Assembly (NCBI GenBank): GCA_018398765.1
Contig: JAHBMJ010000927.1
Coordinates: 1-27,500 of the forward strand
Direction of reading: 5' to 3'
DNA: 27,500 nucleotides
From: Chromera velia
Taxonomy: Eukaryota > Sar > Chromeraceae
Positions within the stretch are counted from its first letter, which is position 1; each line of letters opens with the position of its first letter. The notes under the pieces were generated by a model that ran no database searches, was not told where the DNA came from, and was given only the letters and a program-made list of their open reading frames with translations. The translations under genes were made by a program, and so were the position numbers. Positions 1 to 9,481 of this stretch are shown one piece after another.

Positions 1-13
1 CACAAATCTAGGA

Positions 14-50
<37 letters not shown>

Positions 51-330
51 CTGAGCAAAGAGAATATAAAATATAATATATATATTTATTCTTTAAAACA
101 AAAAACAGTAGGACGTGTGATCTCACCTGTCTTATATGGTTAAAGTTACCGTTAAACGAACGAGGAGGAGGAATTCTGAAAAAAAAAATTTTGTTACTGA
201 AAAAACTATACAAAAAAATGAAACAAACGTAGTACTACAAGAAGAAAGAAAAAAACAAAGAAAAGAAAGACAGAAAGAAAGAAAGAAGAAAAGAGAGAAA
301 AGATTGTAGGTTACTGATGATGATAATGAT
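1..330. other. AT- and purine-rich intergenic stretch with microsatellites
   Basis: There is no supported gene here. A perfect AT dinucleotide run lies at about 16-45, and an A-rich stretch with GAAA/GAAAG repeats at about 240-300. A run of GAT/GAT-like triplets at about 316-339 (CAT on the minus strand) may be the 3' tail of the minus-strand LINE copy that follows. The small open frames are low-complexity Ser/Phe/Leu runs. Confidence 0.6.
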
Positions 331-1927
331 GATGATGTCAATCATAATAGAAGAAGACTTAACCCCTAGCCTCTGTTGGGCTTGGGTGGTCCGTTCATCC
401 ATGCATTCATGCATAGGGTGTTTGATCGATCGATTATTCTAGATCAAACGCATGCTCTCAATTCTCCACCTCTCTCAAGCACCTCATTATTGCTTCAAAC
501 CCCTGCCGCGGCTTATGATTAAGCATCAAGAAGCAGCTCTCAAAGGCTTCTACCTCTGCTGGGCCCACCCCTTTAACCTTAGAGATTGCTGCCACTCTTT
601 GCGCAGCGGCAACCCTGTCAAAAAGAGAGAGACCATCCTTCACTTCTCTCACTACCGCTTTCAATGCTGCTTGCTCCTCTCTCCTCCCTATGCAATCAGT
701 CAGGCGATGCACAGCATCGTCAACCGGTCGTCTGTCTTGATCCAGACAACGCGCACACAATTTTTCCTGTACCCCGCCATGGCATGCTCCCCCCCCCACG
801 ACTTTGAGCAAAAGGGGCGTGATGGAAATGCCTGCCTGAAGAAAGGGCGAGGGCAGAGAGCACGGCACCGACACCTTCTTTCCTGAATGGATTCGTTGGG
901 TGGAAAGGAGCAGTTTAGCAAATCTCTCTCTCGATGGATGTGCTTTCTGAAAAGCAGTGCATGCAGCGTTGGGTGGGTAGAGTGATGGGTTTCTTCTTGG
1001 ATAACTGTTGTCGTTTTCATTCTCAGCTGCCCATCCCTTCAACCACTCCCCTTCTGTCTGGACCGCCATTTCTCTTTTCAACCGGTTCTCTACCAGGGCT
1101 CTTTCTGTTTTCCATTCTCTTTGCCTCATATCTTCATACTGCAGTGACCATACGCTGCGGGCCTCTGCCTCACTTAGAGAGAGGAGCTTGGCAGTCTCTT
1201 TTGGGAGCAACTTATTGATAGATGCATAAAATGATGGGCACAGCCCTCCTCTGTATGTACACAGGACTGCTTTAGGGAGATCTCGCTTTTGGAGGTGAAG
1301 AGAAGAGAGGAAAGAAGCAACACGACTTCGCATGACACAGAGCATAGAGGACAGACCAATAGAGAAGAGAGAAGGAGAGGTGAAAGAGTTGTGAGGGAGA
1401 CGGAAGGCCCAACGAACAAATCTGAGTTGCAGCGCGGTCAGTGTGTCGATGTTCTGTTTCCTAAGAGGGAGTGCCTCCAAGGAGTAGGTGGTAACAGGCA
1501 GCCAAACCAACCGGAAAAGCTGCACTTTCGTAGAGGCAGGAAGGGGACCAAAAGAAGAGAGGAGGCCCTGAAGAGACCCTAGGGCCTTTGTTGCTGATTG
1601 CAGGCATGCATCTACACTCATTTTTAAATTCCCTCCCTTATAGAACATGCATCCCAGGTACTTATATTCATTCACCCATTCAACCACTCTCCCATCGAAC
1701 GTCACTTCCCCTTCCTCTCCAGCCCCCCGGGAAGACAGAGTCATGATCTTTGTCTTTTTTAGATTGACCAACAACTCTTGCTCTCTACAGTATCTATCTA
1801 ATCTGTCTATTTTTCTTTGCAGGTCTTTTCTACTGTGAGAGAGAAGGACAAGGTCATAATGATGAGGTGACTTAACCCGCCAGCCATCGTGTCCCAATGG
1901 CAAAGGGCAGTCTGTGCCAGTAAGCAT
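316..1927 (-). mobile_element. 5'-truncated LINE-like (non-LTR) retrotransposon, copy 1
   Basis: This is the 3' half of a non-LTR retrotransposon on the minus strand. It contains the end of the reverse transcriptase domain, the thumb region, a C-terminal zinc-finger-like motif and about 120 bp of 3' untranslated sequence ending in CAT-type triplets (316-339). The 5' end stops just before RT motif C, as expected from incomplete target-primed reverse transcription. I could not find a convincing target-site duplication. It sits directly downstream, in the same orientation, of the copy 2 fragment (2028-2500). The triplet tail is an inference from position. Confidence 0.75.
458..1927 (-). CDS. reverse transcriptase C-terminal part, LINE-like ORF fragment (489 codons open)
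   Basis: The open frame encodes the palm end, thumb and C-terminal region of a non-LTR reverse transcriptase. Visible family marks are DLVLLS with the following helix, VNLKKTK, and YKYLG; these are motifs C to E of LINE-type enzymes. The catalytic YADD box reads HHYD, so the first catalytic aspartate is lost. Further on are LQLRFVRW, HPSRERFAKLLL, and a C-x2-C-x13-H-x4-C pattern (CARC ... VHRLTDC) near residue 400. The frame ends in TGA after CLREVEN. The first Met is only the first ATG after truncation, not a true start. Its length with no stop suggests a fairly recent insertion, but the enzyme is partial and cannot be active. Copies at 3505-4290 and 5170-7586 align along its length. Confidence 0.8.
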   Translation of the reverse strand: MLTGTDCPLPLGHDGWRVKSPHHYDLVLLSHSRKDLQRKIDRLDRYCREQELLVNLKKTKIMTLSSRGAGEEGEVTFDGRVVEWVNEYKYLGCMFYKGGNLKMSVDACLQSATKALGSLQGLLSSFGPLPASTKVQLFRLVWLPVTTYSLEALPLRKQNIDTLTALQLRFVRWAFRLPHNSFTSPSLFSIGLSSMLCVMRSRVASFLSSLHLQKRDLPKAVLCTYRGGLCPSFYASINKLLPKETAKLLSLSEAEARSVWSLQYEDMRQREWKTERALVENRLKREMAVQTEGEWLKGWAAENENDNSYPRRNPSLYPPNAACTAFQKAHPSRERFAKLLLSTQRIHSGKKVSVPCSLPSPFLQAGISITPLLLKVVGGGACHGGVQEKLCARCLDQDRRPVDDAVHRLTDCIGRREEQAALKAVVREVKDGLSLFDRVAAAQRVAAISKVKGVGPAEVEAFESCFLMLNHKPRQGFEAIMRCLREVEN

Positions 1928-2027
1928 TCATGTCATATTACAAGCTAGGAGCACGCTAGCGATTGCTCACCTAAAGCGGCCGAACTTTAAGACTACGAGC
2001 TAGCAAAACACTGCGCCCCAGGATCGA

Positions 2028-2500
2028 TCAGTCTGGTCCCAGGCATGCAGTAATGAGGGCACTGGCCTTTTGAGCGTCCCTCTGAAGAAGAAGCAAGAAG
2101 TACCGCCTTACACGCTCCTTGGCCCGCGCCATCCCCCTACTGCCTCGGGCTTTCTGTCTCTCTCCATACTCATACACTTCTTTTATCGACATACGCTCCA
2201 ATCGCCTATACCAGAGATCACTCAATCTCCCTCGCGGCACCTCCGTTCGGACACAAGTTGTACGTCATGCAGACGGTGAATCGGGTCGTCAATCAATTTC
2301 TCCCCACTTTTTTCTTTACAATCTTTGCAAATTGATTCAACCCTCCCCCCATGCTTTGCCCCCCCTCCAACAATGATGCACAACAAAGGGTGGAAAACTG
2401 CCCCAGGGGAAGACAAGAACTGCTTGGCGAGAGGTTCCACCGAGTGAGACCTTGCATGATGTGATAAGTGGCGCTGGTCGGGAGACTAGCAACCAAAAAG
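2028..2500 (-). mobile_element. LINE-like fragment, copy 2 (C-terminal end only)
   Basis: Two overlapping frames (about 2222-2440 and 2028-2240) together match the last ~130 residues of copy 1 and copy 3. CKDC ... IHRLHD corresponds to the C-x2-C ... H-x4-C motif, although the final cysteine position reads V. It is followed by the RLSDLWYRRLER and RRYFLLLL segment and the end ACLGPD, then TGA. One frameshift lies near 2235, so this is a dead fragment. It lies head to tail with copy 1, which begins about 100 bp further along the minus strand. The upstream boundary near 2500 is approximate. Confidence 0.65.
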
Positions 2501-3500
2501 GCCTAGACTCACGCCACCTTGGTCGATCACATCAAGATATTCTGATAAAAAGGGAGATTGACTCACTAGCTTGCCCGTCTATATAAAGAAATCATTGTAA
2601 CACCTTGACTAATCTGAGGTGAGACGTTTGAAGGAATGCGTAGAGCAAGGTTGAGTGATAGAAGAAGTGAGTGAGAGACCGGGAGGTCGCTCATTGAACT
2701 GTGATGCAAGCTTTCAATCAGGAAAGGAAAGTATGATCAGATCCATATGAATGCATGCACATAATTAATCAATGATTTGAGACTACGCTTCGATCTCAAA
2801 GGCTGTTGCGCAACATGCGGCCCCAGAAAGTTAAAGTTCACGCGGCCCGGGAAAGCGGCTGTCGTCGGGGCACTATAAAGCCATCGCCGCTGTTATCTCT
2901 GGCATGAATCAGTTGCCTCGGGGGGCAGCTCAGCTCTGCTGAGATCAGCCGAGAGGCCTTGAGATCATACGCACTCGCATAACGCATTTTTTCATTTTTG
3001 GGGGGGGGTCGCTTCTATCTCTGTCCGTCACGGTGTTGCCTAAATTCTAAAATATGCCCCTCAAGCAACTCGCATGGAGCCGCGATCGCACATACCTTAA
3101 TTAATTACTTTGTACATGCGTGCCCCTTAAGTAACTCGCACGGAGTTGCAAGTGCATGCTCGTGCGGTCCTAAAAAGCATACTTTGTGTGTGTTGCCATG
3201 GCCCCCACCCCATGTATGCATGCATGCACTTACACAAGACATGCCCAAGCCCCCGATGGTGTGCATCAATCAAATTTGCGGACCCCCTAAAGGGCTCCCC
3301 AAGGCACTCACCCAATTAGTTGGGTGTATCTCGTAACTTGCCTCCACCTAACACGATTATCGGCAATTTCCACGTGATCCGTGCGAGCTGTCCACGTTTG
3401 GCGCGTTACATACTGAAACTGACCTTGATCTCGCTTGAAAGGCACATTTTTGATTCAGTCTATATTTGTTTTCTGTTAATTTCTATCTTTCCGGGGCCGA
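2501..3500. other. intergenic stretch, no gene seen; short direct repeat inside
   Basis: No frame here looks coding. There is a G8-9 run near 2998-3007 and many GCATGCAT-like strings (2750-2760, 3213-3225). An imperfect direct repeat of about 36 bp (3053-3090 and 3121-3156) contains ACTCGCAYGGAG. A short self-complementary stretch lies around 2926-2945. I see no tRNA or other RNA gene. Confidence 0.5.
3053..3156. repeat. imperfect tandem/direct repeat, ~36 bp unit, two copies
   Basis: The segments at about 3053-3090 and 3121-3156 share TGCCCCT, AAG, AACTCGCA and GGAG in the same order, with several substitutions. A short AT-rich spacer lies between them. I cannot assign a function; decayed duplication is the simplest reading. 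Confidence 0.55.
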
Positions 3501-3504
3501 TATC

Positions 3505-4290
3505 TCACTCAGCGCTGCATGCACAGAGAGATGTCTCTGTAGCTTTACGGGGATTTCCCTCTCTACAGCAGTAGCGCACTAAGTCTTGCACTGAACCACC
3601 AGAGAAGGAAACAGTCAAAGAGCTAGGAGAAGAGCTTGTAGCTTTACGCCTTGAGCCCCCCCTCCCCTCCGCTAAGCTTCCCAGGACCAGTTTTATCAAA
3701 CGTTGGCTGCTATAATTTTCCTTCTGATAGTCAGTCAGGCAAGCAAACGGAGGAAAAGACACGCTCCCATACATTTGTTTCCCCTGCCTTCCCCCTCTCT
3801 TTTCTCCGATGGAGACTGGGTTTGCCCAGTCCCCCATCCATTCGTTCACTTCCTTGCTCCTCGCCCCCTTTCTCAGCTTGCTATCTGATGTTCTGAAATC
3901 GACCTCATCTGGTTTACCTTCCAGAAGGGCAGGACTGACGGGTTGCACAAGCTTCTTTGCAGACCCCGACCACGCCCTTAGCTCCCCCCTCCTGTGGCAT
4001 GCCCACAATGCTTGAGGCAAAGCCAATCGAGCAAGGGAGAAACTTCTCAAATATCCCCCCACTCTAATACTGAGAATCTCCCTCATGGGCCTCAGCCCCA
4101 CGGCTGCAAAGGTGCGAAACACAAAAGAATTCCAGGGCAGGCGGAAAGACCAACGCACAAAGCGAAGCTGGAGGGAGTCTAAGCATCGGATGTCAGATTC
4201 TTGAATGGGGAGAGCTTCAAGGGAATAAGTGGCAGCGGCCGGGCTCCCACGTCCCCTTGAAGAGGGACATGCGACTGTAGAGGGAGAGCA
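3505..4290 (-). mobile_element. LINE-like fragment, copy 4 (truncated at both ends)
   Basis: The minus strand encodes a 217-codon open frame (4158 to 3505). An upstream segment read in the same frame extends it to about 4250 with TYSLEALP and LDSLQLRFVRW, which match copy 1 (TYSLEALP, ALQLRFVRW) and copy 3 (DLQLRFVRW). Further 5', LFKGTW matches LFQGLW of copy 3 in a shifted frame, so a frameshift separates the two parts. SSQRLIKLVLGSL matches HPSRERFAKLLLS. Past about 3648 the similarity to the other copies fades and the CCHC motif is absent. A 12-bp direct repeat (3538-3549 and 3637-3648) brackets that doubtful end. Confidence 0.7.
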
Positions 4291-4380
4291 TACCTATTGA
4301 CGCACACAGACCCATAGCCCCCCCCACTCCCCTTTCCGCGGCTTCAAGTCTGGCGGTCACAGACTTGCGAGGGTTCGCAC

Positions 4381-5168
4381 TATAGCATGCCTAGTAATAT
4401 GTAGGCATTCATTCTAGCATTCATTCAATTTTATTGCTAAATTGTAGTTAATTACTAAAGTAGTTTATAAGAGTCTCACCTAGAGTCTCACCACTTATTA
4501 AAGCGATTCTAGGGTTGATTAATTAATTGACTACCATAGACTAGTATCTAGACTACTACTTAGAATACTATGAACTGGCTTTCTATGGCTTTCTAAGCTG
4601 TGGTCATATGCATGATAGTATGAAACCTCTACAAGACTAGATTAAGGCTATAGTATTAAAGTATATAAAATTTCCCTGAACCTAACTGTCATTTAAAAAA
4701 ATATGATCAAGATGATCTCTCTCTACGGCATTGTTTTTCAAGAGACCGTCGACGCCTGTGGCGTAAATGTTCAAGACACCGTCCAGATATGTGGCTTTAG
4801 GTTTTAAAACACCGTAAATGATCTGCGCCTGTGGCGCAAACTTTCAAACTTATCCAAAAATGCGGCTTAAACTTTCAACAGGGAGGTCTTGGTAGTTAGG
4901 TTCAGGGAGGTCGTATATGACTAAGTATACTAACCTAGAGTATAACTTAATTAATAAATACACTGAGTATAATTTTGTTATCACTTTAATTATTCTACAT
5001 TAATTTTGTTTAAATATATATATAAACATACATACAATTTGAATTTACTTATATACTAGCACTTGTAGAATTAAATTCATTAAATTTTCAAGCAATCAAT
5101 CAACTAGTCAATCAATAAATCTGATTCAATCAAATTAAATTATCAAATTTATTAAAAAAAAATTATAA
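4381..5168. other. AT-rich intergenic region
   Basis: The base composition is clearly more AT-rich than the flanks, with many TTAATTAA-like strings and a short TATATATA run near 5010-5022. There is no coding frame. The one structured piece is the foldback element at 4673-4908, listed separately. Confidence 0.6.
4673..4908. mobile_element. foldback / MITE-like element with 15-bp terminal inverted repeats
   Basis: TCCCTGAACCTAACT at 4673-4687 is exactly inverted at 4894-4908, giving a 236-bp unit with terminal inverted repeats in an AT-rich setting. The interior is less AT-rich and carries related pairs of words: CGCCTGTGGCG (about 4753-4763 and 4827-4837) followed by TTCAA-type strings, and ACACCGT at about 4775 and 4810. 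It has no coding capacity. A clear target-site duplication is not visible, so the assignment to a DNA-transposon-derived MITE is an inference from shape. Confidence 0.5.
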
Positions 5169-5389
5169 ATTGATTCACTCTGAAGCACTCACTGCCACTC
5201 AGTTTTTGAGGGTGAAGGGCTCCTTCCTCCTCCAGTTGCTTCCCCTGCTTTCTCTCTCTCTTCCCCCCCTCCTCTCCCGGCCTTCTCTTATAAAAGGATT
5301 ATCAGTGCCCTCCAATCGATCAATACGAGTAAGGCTGACGGAATTGGGGGCATTTCCCCCAGGTATCTTGACTTTTGTTTCAGCTCCTC

Positions 5390-7586
5390 TCCCCTTTCTC
5401 GTTTCCTTCTTTTTGTCCTCTTTAATTTATTTCATCGTTGTTCCTATTGGCCGTCTCTTTAGAATTTGATCCGTGTAGTTCCGGTTCCGAAAGGCCCTCT
5501 CTCTCCTGACTGCTCAGAATGGAGACCTATCCACATTGTGTGTTTGCTTGCGAAACTGTTTGCCCTCCTGATGGACGAGAGATTGAGAGAACAGACCTCA
5601 TTAAACAACCGCCAGCTGGGGTTCAGGAAGGGGGTTGGGACCAGGGAGGCCATTGTGGCGCTGGCGGGACTCGTAGCGAGCTCCAAAGCCCGGAAACTCC
5701 CCCTTCTGGCTGCGTTCATTTACTTTTCTAAGGCGTTTGATAAAGTCCCTCAAGGTCTGTTGCTGAGACGGCTTCGGGAGGAGGGTGTGTCGGAATGTGA
5801 TGTTTTGATGGTGCATGCTATGTACTTTGATATCTAGGTGAGGGTCGATGGTGCAGATAAGGAGATACAGGAAGGGGCAGGGGTGAAACAGGGTGACCTT
5901 CTCTCTCCTCTGCTCTTCTTTCTGTTCATTAATAATCTGCACCGCCACATCCACCTCTCGGCTCACCGAGAGGATGAGCTCGGGGGGGAAGAGTCAGAGA
6001 AGGATGGAACAGTGTCTGACGAGAGGTCTATAGAAAGCAGAACGCGTGACTACCCTTGGGCAGGCAGATTGAGAGGGGTTGGCATTGGGAAGGGGAACAA
6101 GAAGACCGAAGTAGCAGTAAAGAGGAAAAGAGGGAAAGTCAGGGTTAGTCAGGACGATACGATCTGTGTGGGGCCCGAGCCTCTCGAAAGCCTCGGTTAC
6201 GCTGATAACCTTGTTCTGTTTAGTCGTTCTTCGTATGAGCTTCAAGCGAGAATGAATAAATTAGCGGAATATTGTCAGATGTAGGGCCTCACAGTCAATT
6301 TAAAAAAGACAAAAGTAACTAGGCTTTCCTGCAGCAAAGAGAACATTAGTCAGCCAATCTTCTTTGAAGGGAAGGAAGTCGAGAGAACGGGTCAGTATAA
6401 ATATTTAGGCTGCACCTTTTTTTGAAGGCGGATCTCTCCGTTCCTCTGTGAGACATCGCCTGGGGGTGGCAGAGAAGGCACTCAGGGGGGTCATTGAGCT
6501 CTGTATTTCTCTTGGTCATCTCTCCCCGACTGCGAAAATTATGCTTTTTCAGGGCTTATGGATTCCTCTGGCCCTTTACGGGCTAGAAACGTTTTCCCTC
6601 AGTCAGGCAGACATGAAAGCGTTAGATGATTTGCAACTACGTTTTGTTAGATGGGTTTTCGGCCTTCCCCGCAATTCGTTTCGTGTCCCCTCCCTCTTCA
6701 TCTCCGGCCTTTGCCCGATACGGGCTATCTTGACTGAAAGAGTGGGGGGTTTTTTATGTAGCCTCTCCTTAACATCCCACTGTATGCCCGCTGGTTTTTT
6801 AGATCTCTGCAAAGACGGCCTTTATGGCGATTGGTGGAGGTCCGTCAAGCTGTTGGTAGGACCTTTCGCTCTTGAACTCTTCTCTGTCAAGGGGGTGCCT
6901 TCGGGCTCGGGAGAGAAAGCTGCATTAAAAAAAAAGCTTGCGGTAGAAGGGAGAGGTAGGGAGGCACAAGAATGGTTGGACGACTGGTTTGTAGCTACCT
7001 CCCATTCTTTGCAAAAAGAGGGCCGGCAGGGCAGGGGAGGGCAGGCAGGATGGGGGAGGGTTTTCTCTAACGGAGTGAGGCCTTTAGTCTTCCAAGTCGA
7101 ACATCCGTCTAGACAGCGCTTGGCCCGTCTTATTATGGGAGGATAGACCGGCTCAAGCGGGTGGCGCGTTCCTATCATGGTTCGACCTCTCCCTAGGAGG
7201 CTGCTCTATTCGGAGGCCAATGTCAGGCCGATTGCCCGTGCACTGTTGGGGAGGGGGAGGAAGTTCCGAACGGGGAGGTAGAGATGGTTTGCGAGCACTG
7301 CCCCCTCGATTCGCATGGGCGTGGCCATCTGAATGATGTTGTCCATAAGTTGACTGAATGCAAAGGGACCGAAAGGGAGAGGGGACGCATGAATAGGCTT
7401 TTGGATAAAGTAAGAGACGCTCGCTCTAAGTCGGACTTGATTGTGTGGGCACAACAAATGGCTAAGCAGCAGTTGGGACGGGGTGTGAGCGAAAATGAGA
7501 AGAAAGTGAGGGAGATCTTCACACTTCTCCTCGAAAAACACCCTGTTGCAGGCGCATGGGCGATTTCCGATTGCCTTCGTAAGTAG
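5390..7586 (+). pseudogene. reverse transcriptase remnant of LINE copy 3
   Basis: The RT motifs occur in order. They are VVPVPKG and EWRPIH (motif 1 region), NNRQLGFRKG (motif 2), FIYFSKAFDKVP (motif A), GVKQGDLLSPLLF (motif B), GYADNLVLFS (motif C), VNLKKTK and YKYLGC (D/E). The C-terminal CEHC ... VHKLTEC zinc-finger-like motif follows near 7293-7358. Motif A has Tyr in place of the first catalytic Asp, and motif C has Asn in place of the second Asp. Frame breaks are a shift near 5466, TAG at 5835 and 6282, an extra T in the T7 run at 6417-6423, TAG at 7144 and a shift between about 7200 and 7280. Copy 1 has Gln at the position of the 6282 TAG and, in a looser alignment, of the 7144 TAG. 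The C-terminal end CLRK plus TAG matches the ends of copies 1 and 2. The enzyme cannot be functional. Confidence 0.8.
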
Positions 7587-7628
7587 CTGTGTATGTTCTC
7601 TTAGTCTGTTCTTCTTTCTCTTTTCTTC

Positions 7629-7658
7629 CTTTCTTTCTTTCTTTCTTTCTTTCTTTCT
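7629..7658 (+). repeat. TTTC microsatellite
   Basis: Pure TTTC tetranucleotide repeats lie just 3' of the LINE copy 3 coding end, in a longer pyrimidine tract (about 7608-7700). They may be the retrotransposon 3' tail or a later expansion. Confidence 0.8.
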
Positions 7659-7661
7659 AAG

Positions 7662-8736
7662 ACTTTCTTCCTTAAGTTTTTCCCTCACTTCCTCCTAGAC
7701 TTCCTCTCACTCTTTCCCCGTCGTTATTCATTCTTGATGACCATACTTGTTTTTGAGGGGAATATTTCGTTATATCAGTCCGAGTGTGTTTCATCTGATT
7801 GATTGATTCATTGATTGATGAACAAACAAGGGCGGAACGGAATCAATCGGGGGGTGAGCGAAAAGCATATGGGGGGGAAACGCGAGACGGACGACCCCAA
7901 GAGGCCCAGGCTGTGGGGCTCGGATGGCACCCCTCGCATGAGCGTGGGAGGCGGTGGGAGGTGACGGGCTCGAGCCTGCACGGGTACGGGGGGGCGCGCG
8001 GGGCGCTTATGCTCGTGCGGTTCACAAGCGGGTCTGCGAGCGGGGTGTATGCTACATGCGGCTTCTCCGTTCCTCTTCTCCCTTTTTTTCCCCTTTTTGA
8101 ATTTCTTTATCATGCTTACTACTCGCAATTTCACTCCCCTGGAAAACAAGTCGTGCCTCAGAGATGAACCAACCAAACTGACTGAACTGACTGAACTGAC
8201 CAAACTACAGGAACTGAACTGAGAAAGAAACCTTTGCTTGTACGTCTTCGGCAGAAAAGATAGGGAATCAAAGGAGATTGGGAATTCTAATCTTTTTCTC
8301 TCTCCGTCTCCTTCCGTTCCGCCTCGGGTGATTTTCTTTAGAGGTTATCTGACAGACCTCTAACTGACACGAACTGACAGAAGGAATCTCACTGGCCCGT
8401 GACCCTTGGAGGAAAAAAAGACACAGAAACAGAGGAGTCTGTCTCCATCCTTTCTGTTCCCCCTGAGGTACTTATTTTTTCTCTTAAAGTTTCCTTCTCG
8501 TTTCCCCCTCCGCCCGGGCGTGCCAGTGCTGTTCTGGCGCCTTGATCGGTCATGGGGACCCTCTTCTGGGCGAAATGCAGGCAGTCCTTGATCGTCTCAA
8601 GGGTGGGATAGAGAACGTGTTATAACTTAGCCTGTAAGAGAACTACCAGATGAAGCAAAAGCCTGTTTGCTTAGGAGTGGAGCCACCCTCCACTTCCATC
8701 CGCCTCCCCACCCCTGTCAGGCTCCCATCGATTCAA
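7662..8736. other. intergenic stretch, no gene recognised
   Basis: A GATT-type tetranucleotide run lies at about 7796-7820, and a locally G-rich segment at about 7845-8045. An imperfect ACTGA/ACTGAACTG tandem run occupies about 8164-8222, with a weaker echo at 8350-8385. The overlapping open frames on both strands over 7799-8203 are artefacts of the G-rich composition: they match nothing known to me and lack splice or codon support. Confidence 0.5.
8164..8222. repeat. ACTGAACTG-type short tandem repeat
   Basis: Repeated ACTGA/ACCAA words in a 5- to 10-bp rhythm, degenerate at both ends. Confidence 0.6.
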
Positions 8737-8848
8737 TTTACCCCAGTGGGGCCTAAGTCGAAAGTTTAACTCTATGTATGACGCTCTAGGTTGGCTAGAG
8801 TCTATACGGCTTACCGGCTTTAACCCCATACATCATCATCATCATCAT
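8737..8848 (+). repeat. ~112-bp dispersed element with CAT tail, copy a
   Basis: The segment matches, in inverted orientation, 17478-17590. About five single-base differences occur over roughly 95 unique bases, and both copies end in a CAT (GAT on the opposite strand) run. Shared words include GGCCTAAGTCGAAAGTTTA-like and GTCTATACGGCT. The defined end plus microsatellite tail resembles a SINE or the extreme 3' end of a LINE. I see no clear RNA polymerase III A/B boxes, so the class stays open. Confidence 0.75.
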
Positions 8849-9481
8849 ATATTTTTGTTTTTCGTACAAAATCTTCTAACCATATTTTTTTCCTAAGATT
8901 CTCCTTGTAAAGCTGTATACTACATATATAGAGAAAATTAATTGTTAAACATATGATACATGTTATTACTAGGTGATTGATGGCCGTTGCACGCGATTCA
9001 TTGCCTGCCTGCACAATTGAACACTCCCCATCTCTTCGATCCTTCCAGTCAGCAGAGTCTGAGCAGACAGGCAACGCTGACAGATCTCCCATACTTGAGG
9101 TTCCATAAGCAAGCATCGCGTATATGAGATCATGCACTGATATGACCACCGAACATTCACACATCCATCCATCAATCCATCCATTCATCCATTTGATTTA
9201 TGTTGTCAGTCTGTCTGTCGCACCGGCAGATTTACAAGTCGAGCCCTCTCCCATCCCAGACTCCATCCTTTACACGCATGCAGCTGTGTTCCTCCTCATT
9301 TCTATTACAGCATGCAGAAAAGACGGACGGGAAGCGAGATGTATGGATAATGAGCTATGATGTTTCCTTATCTAAAAAAAAAAGAGAGAGAGAGAAAACG
9401 GACGGGAAGAAAGATGGATGAAGGTTAACCACTCGGCACGTGGCTGCATCAGTGCAGCCGACAAGAGGAGAGAAGACGATT
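8849..9481. other. intergenic stretch, no gene seen
   Basis: Short simple repeats only: ATCC runs at about 9163-9194 and an A-rich/AG run at about 9374-9400. The region between 9300 and 9425 contains GACGGACGGGAAG twice, which hints at an older, more diverged duplication ahead of the 607-bp tandem repeat. Confidence 0.5.

Larger units (their letters stand above)
5170..7661 (+). mobile_element. LINE-like (non-LTR) retrotransposon, copy 3, longest but decayed
   Basis: This is the only plus-strand copy and the only one with the N-terminal half of the reverse transcriptase. Coding similarity can be followed from the region before RT motif 1 (about 5390) to the C-terminal end at 7586. A 3' stretch ending in a TTTC microsatellite (about 7629-7658) follows and may be the retrotransposon tail. 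I see no apurinic endonuclease domain upstream of 5390, so the element is 5'-truncated or too decayed to tell. Its frame is broken by several stops and indels, described under the coding remnant. Confidence 0.75.

Noticed and set aside
452-886. Plus-strand 144-codon open frame
   Set aside because: Shadow of the minus-strand LINE coding frame, which carries clear RT motifs.
5460-5462. TAG before the first RT motif of LINE copy 3 counted as another Gln-position stop
   Set aside because: The upstream open frame (5170-5469) is a different frame that fits the protein better, so this TAG is probably not in the ancestral reading frame.
7799-8203. Opposed open frames of 122 and 131 codons
   Set aside because: G-rich low-complexity sequence, no family resemblance and no splice or start support.
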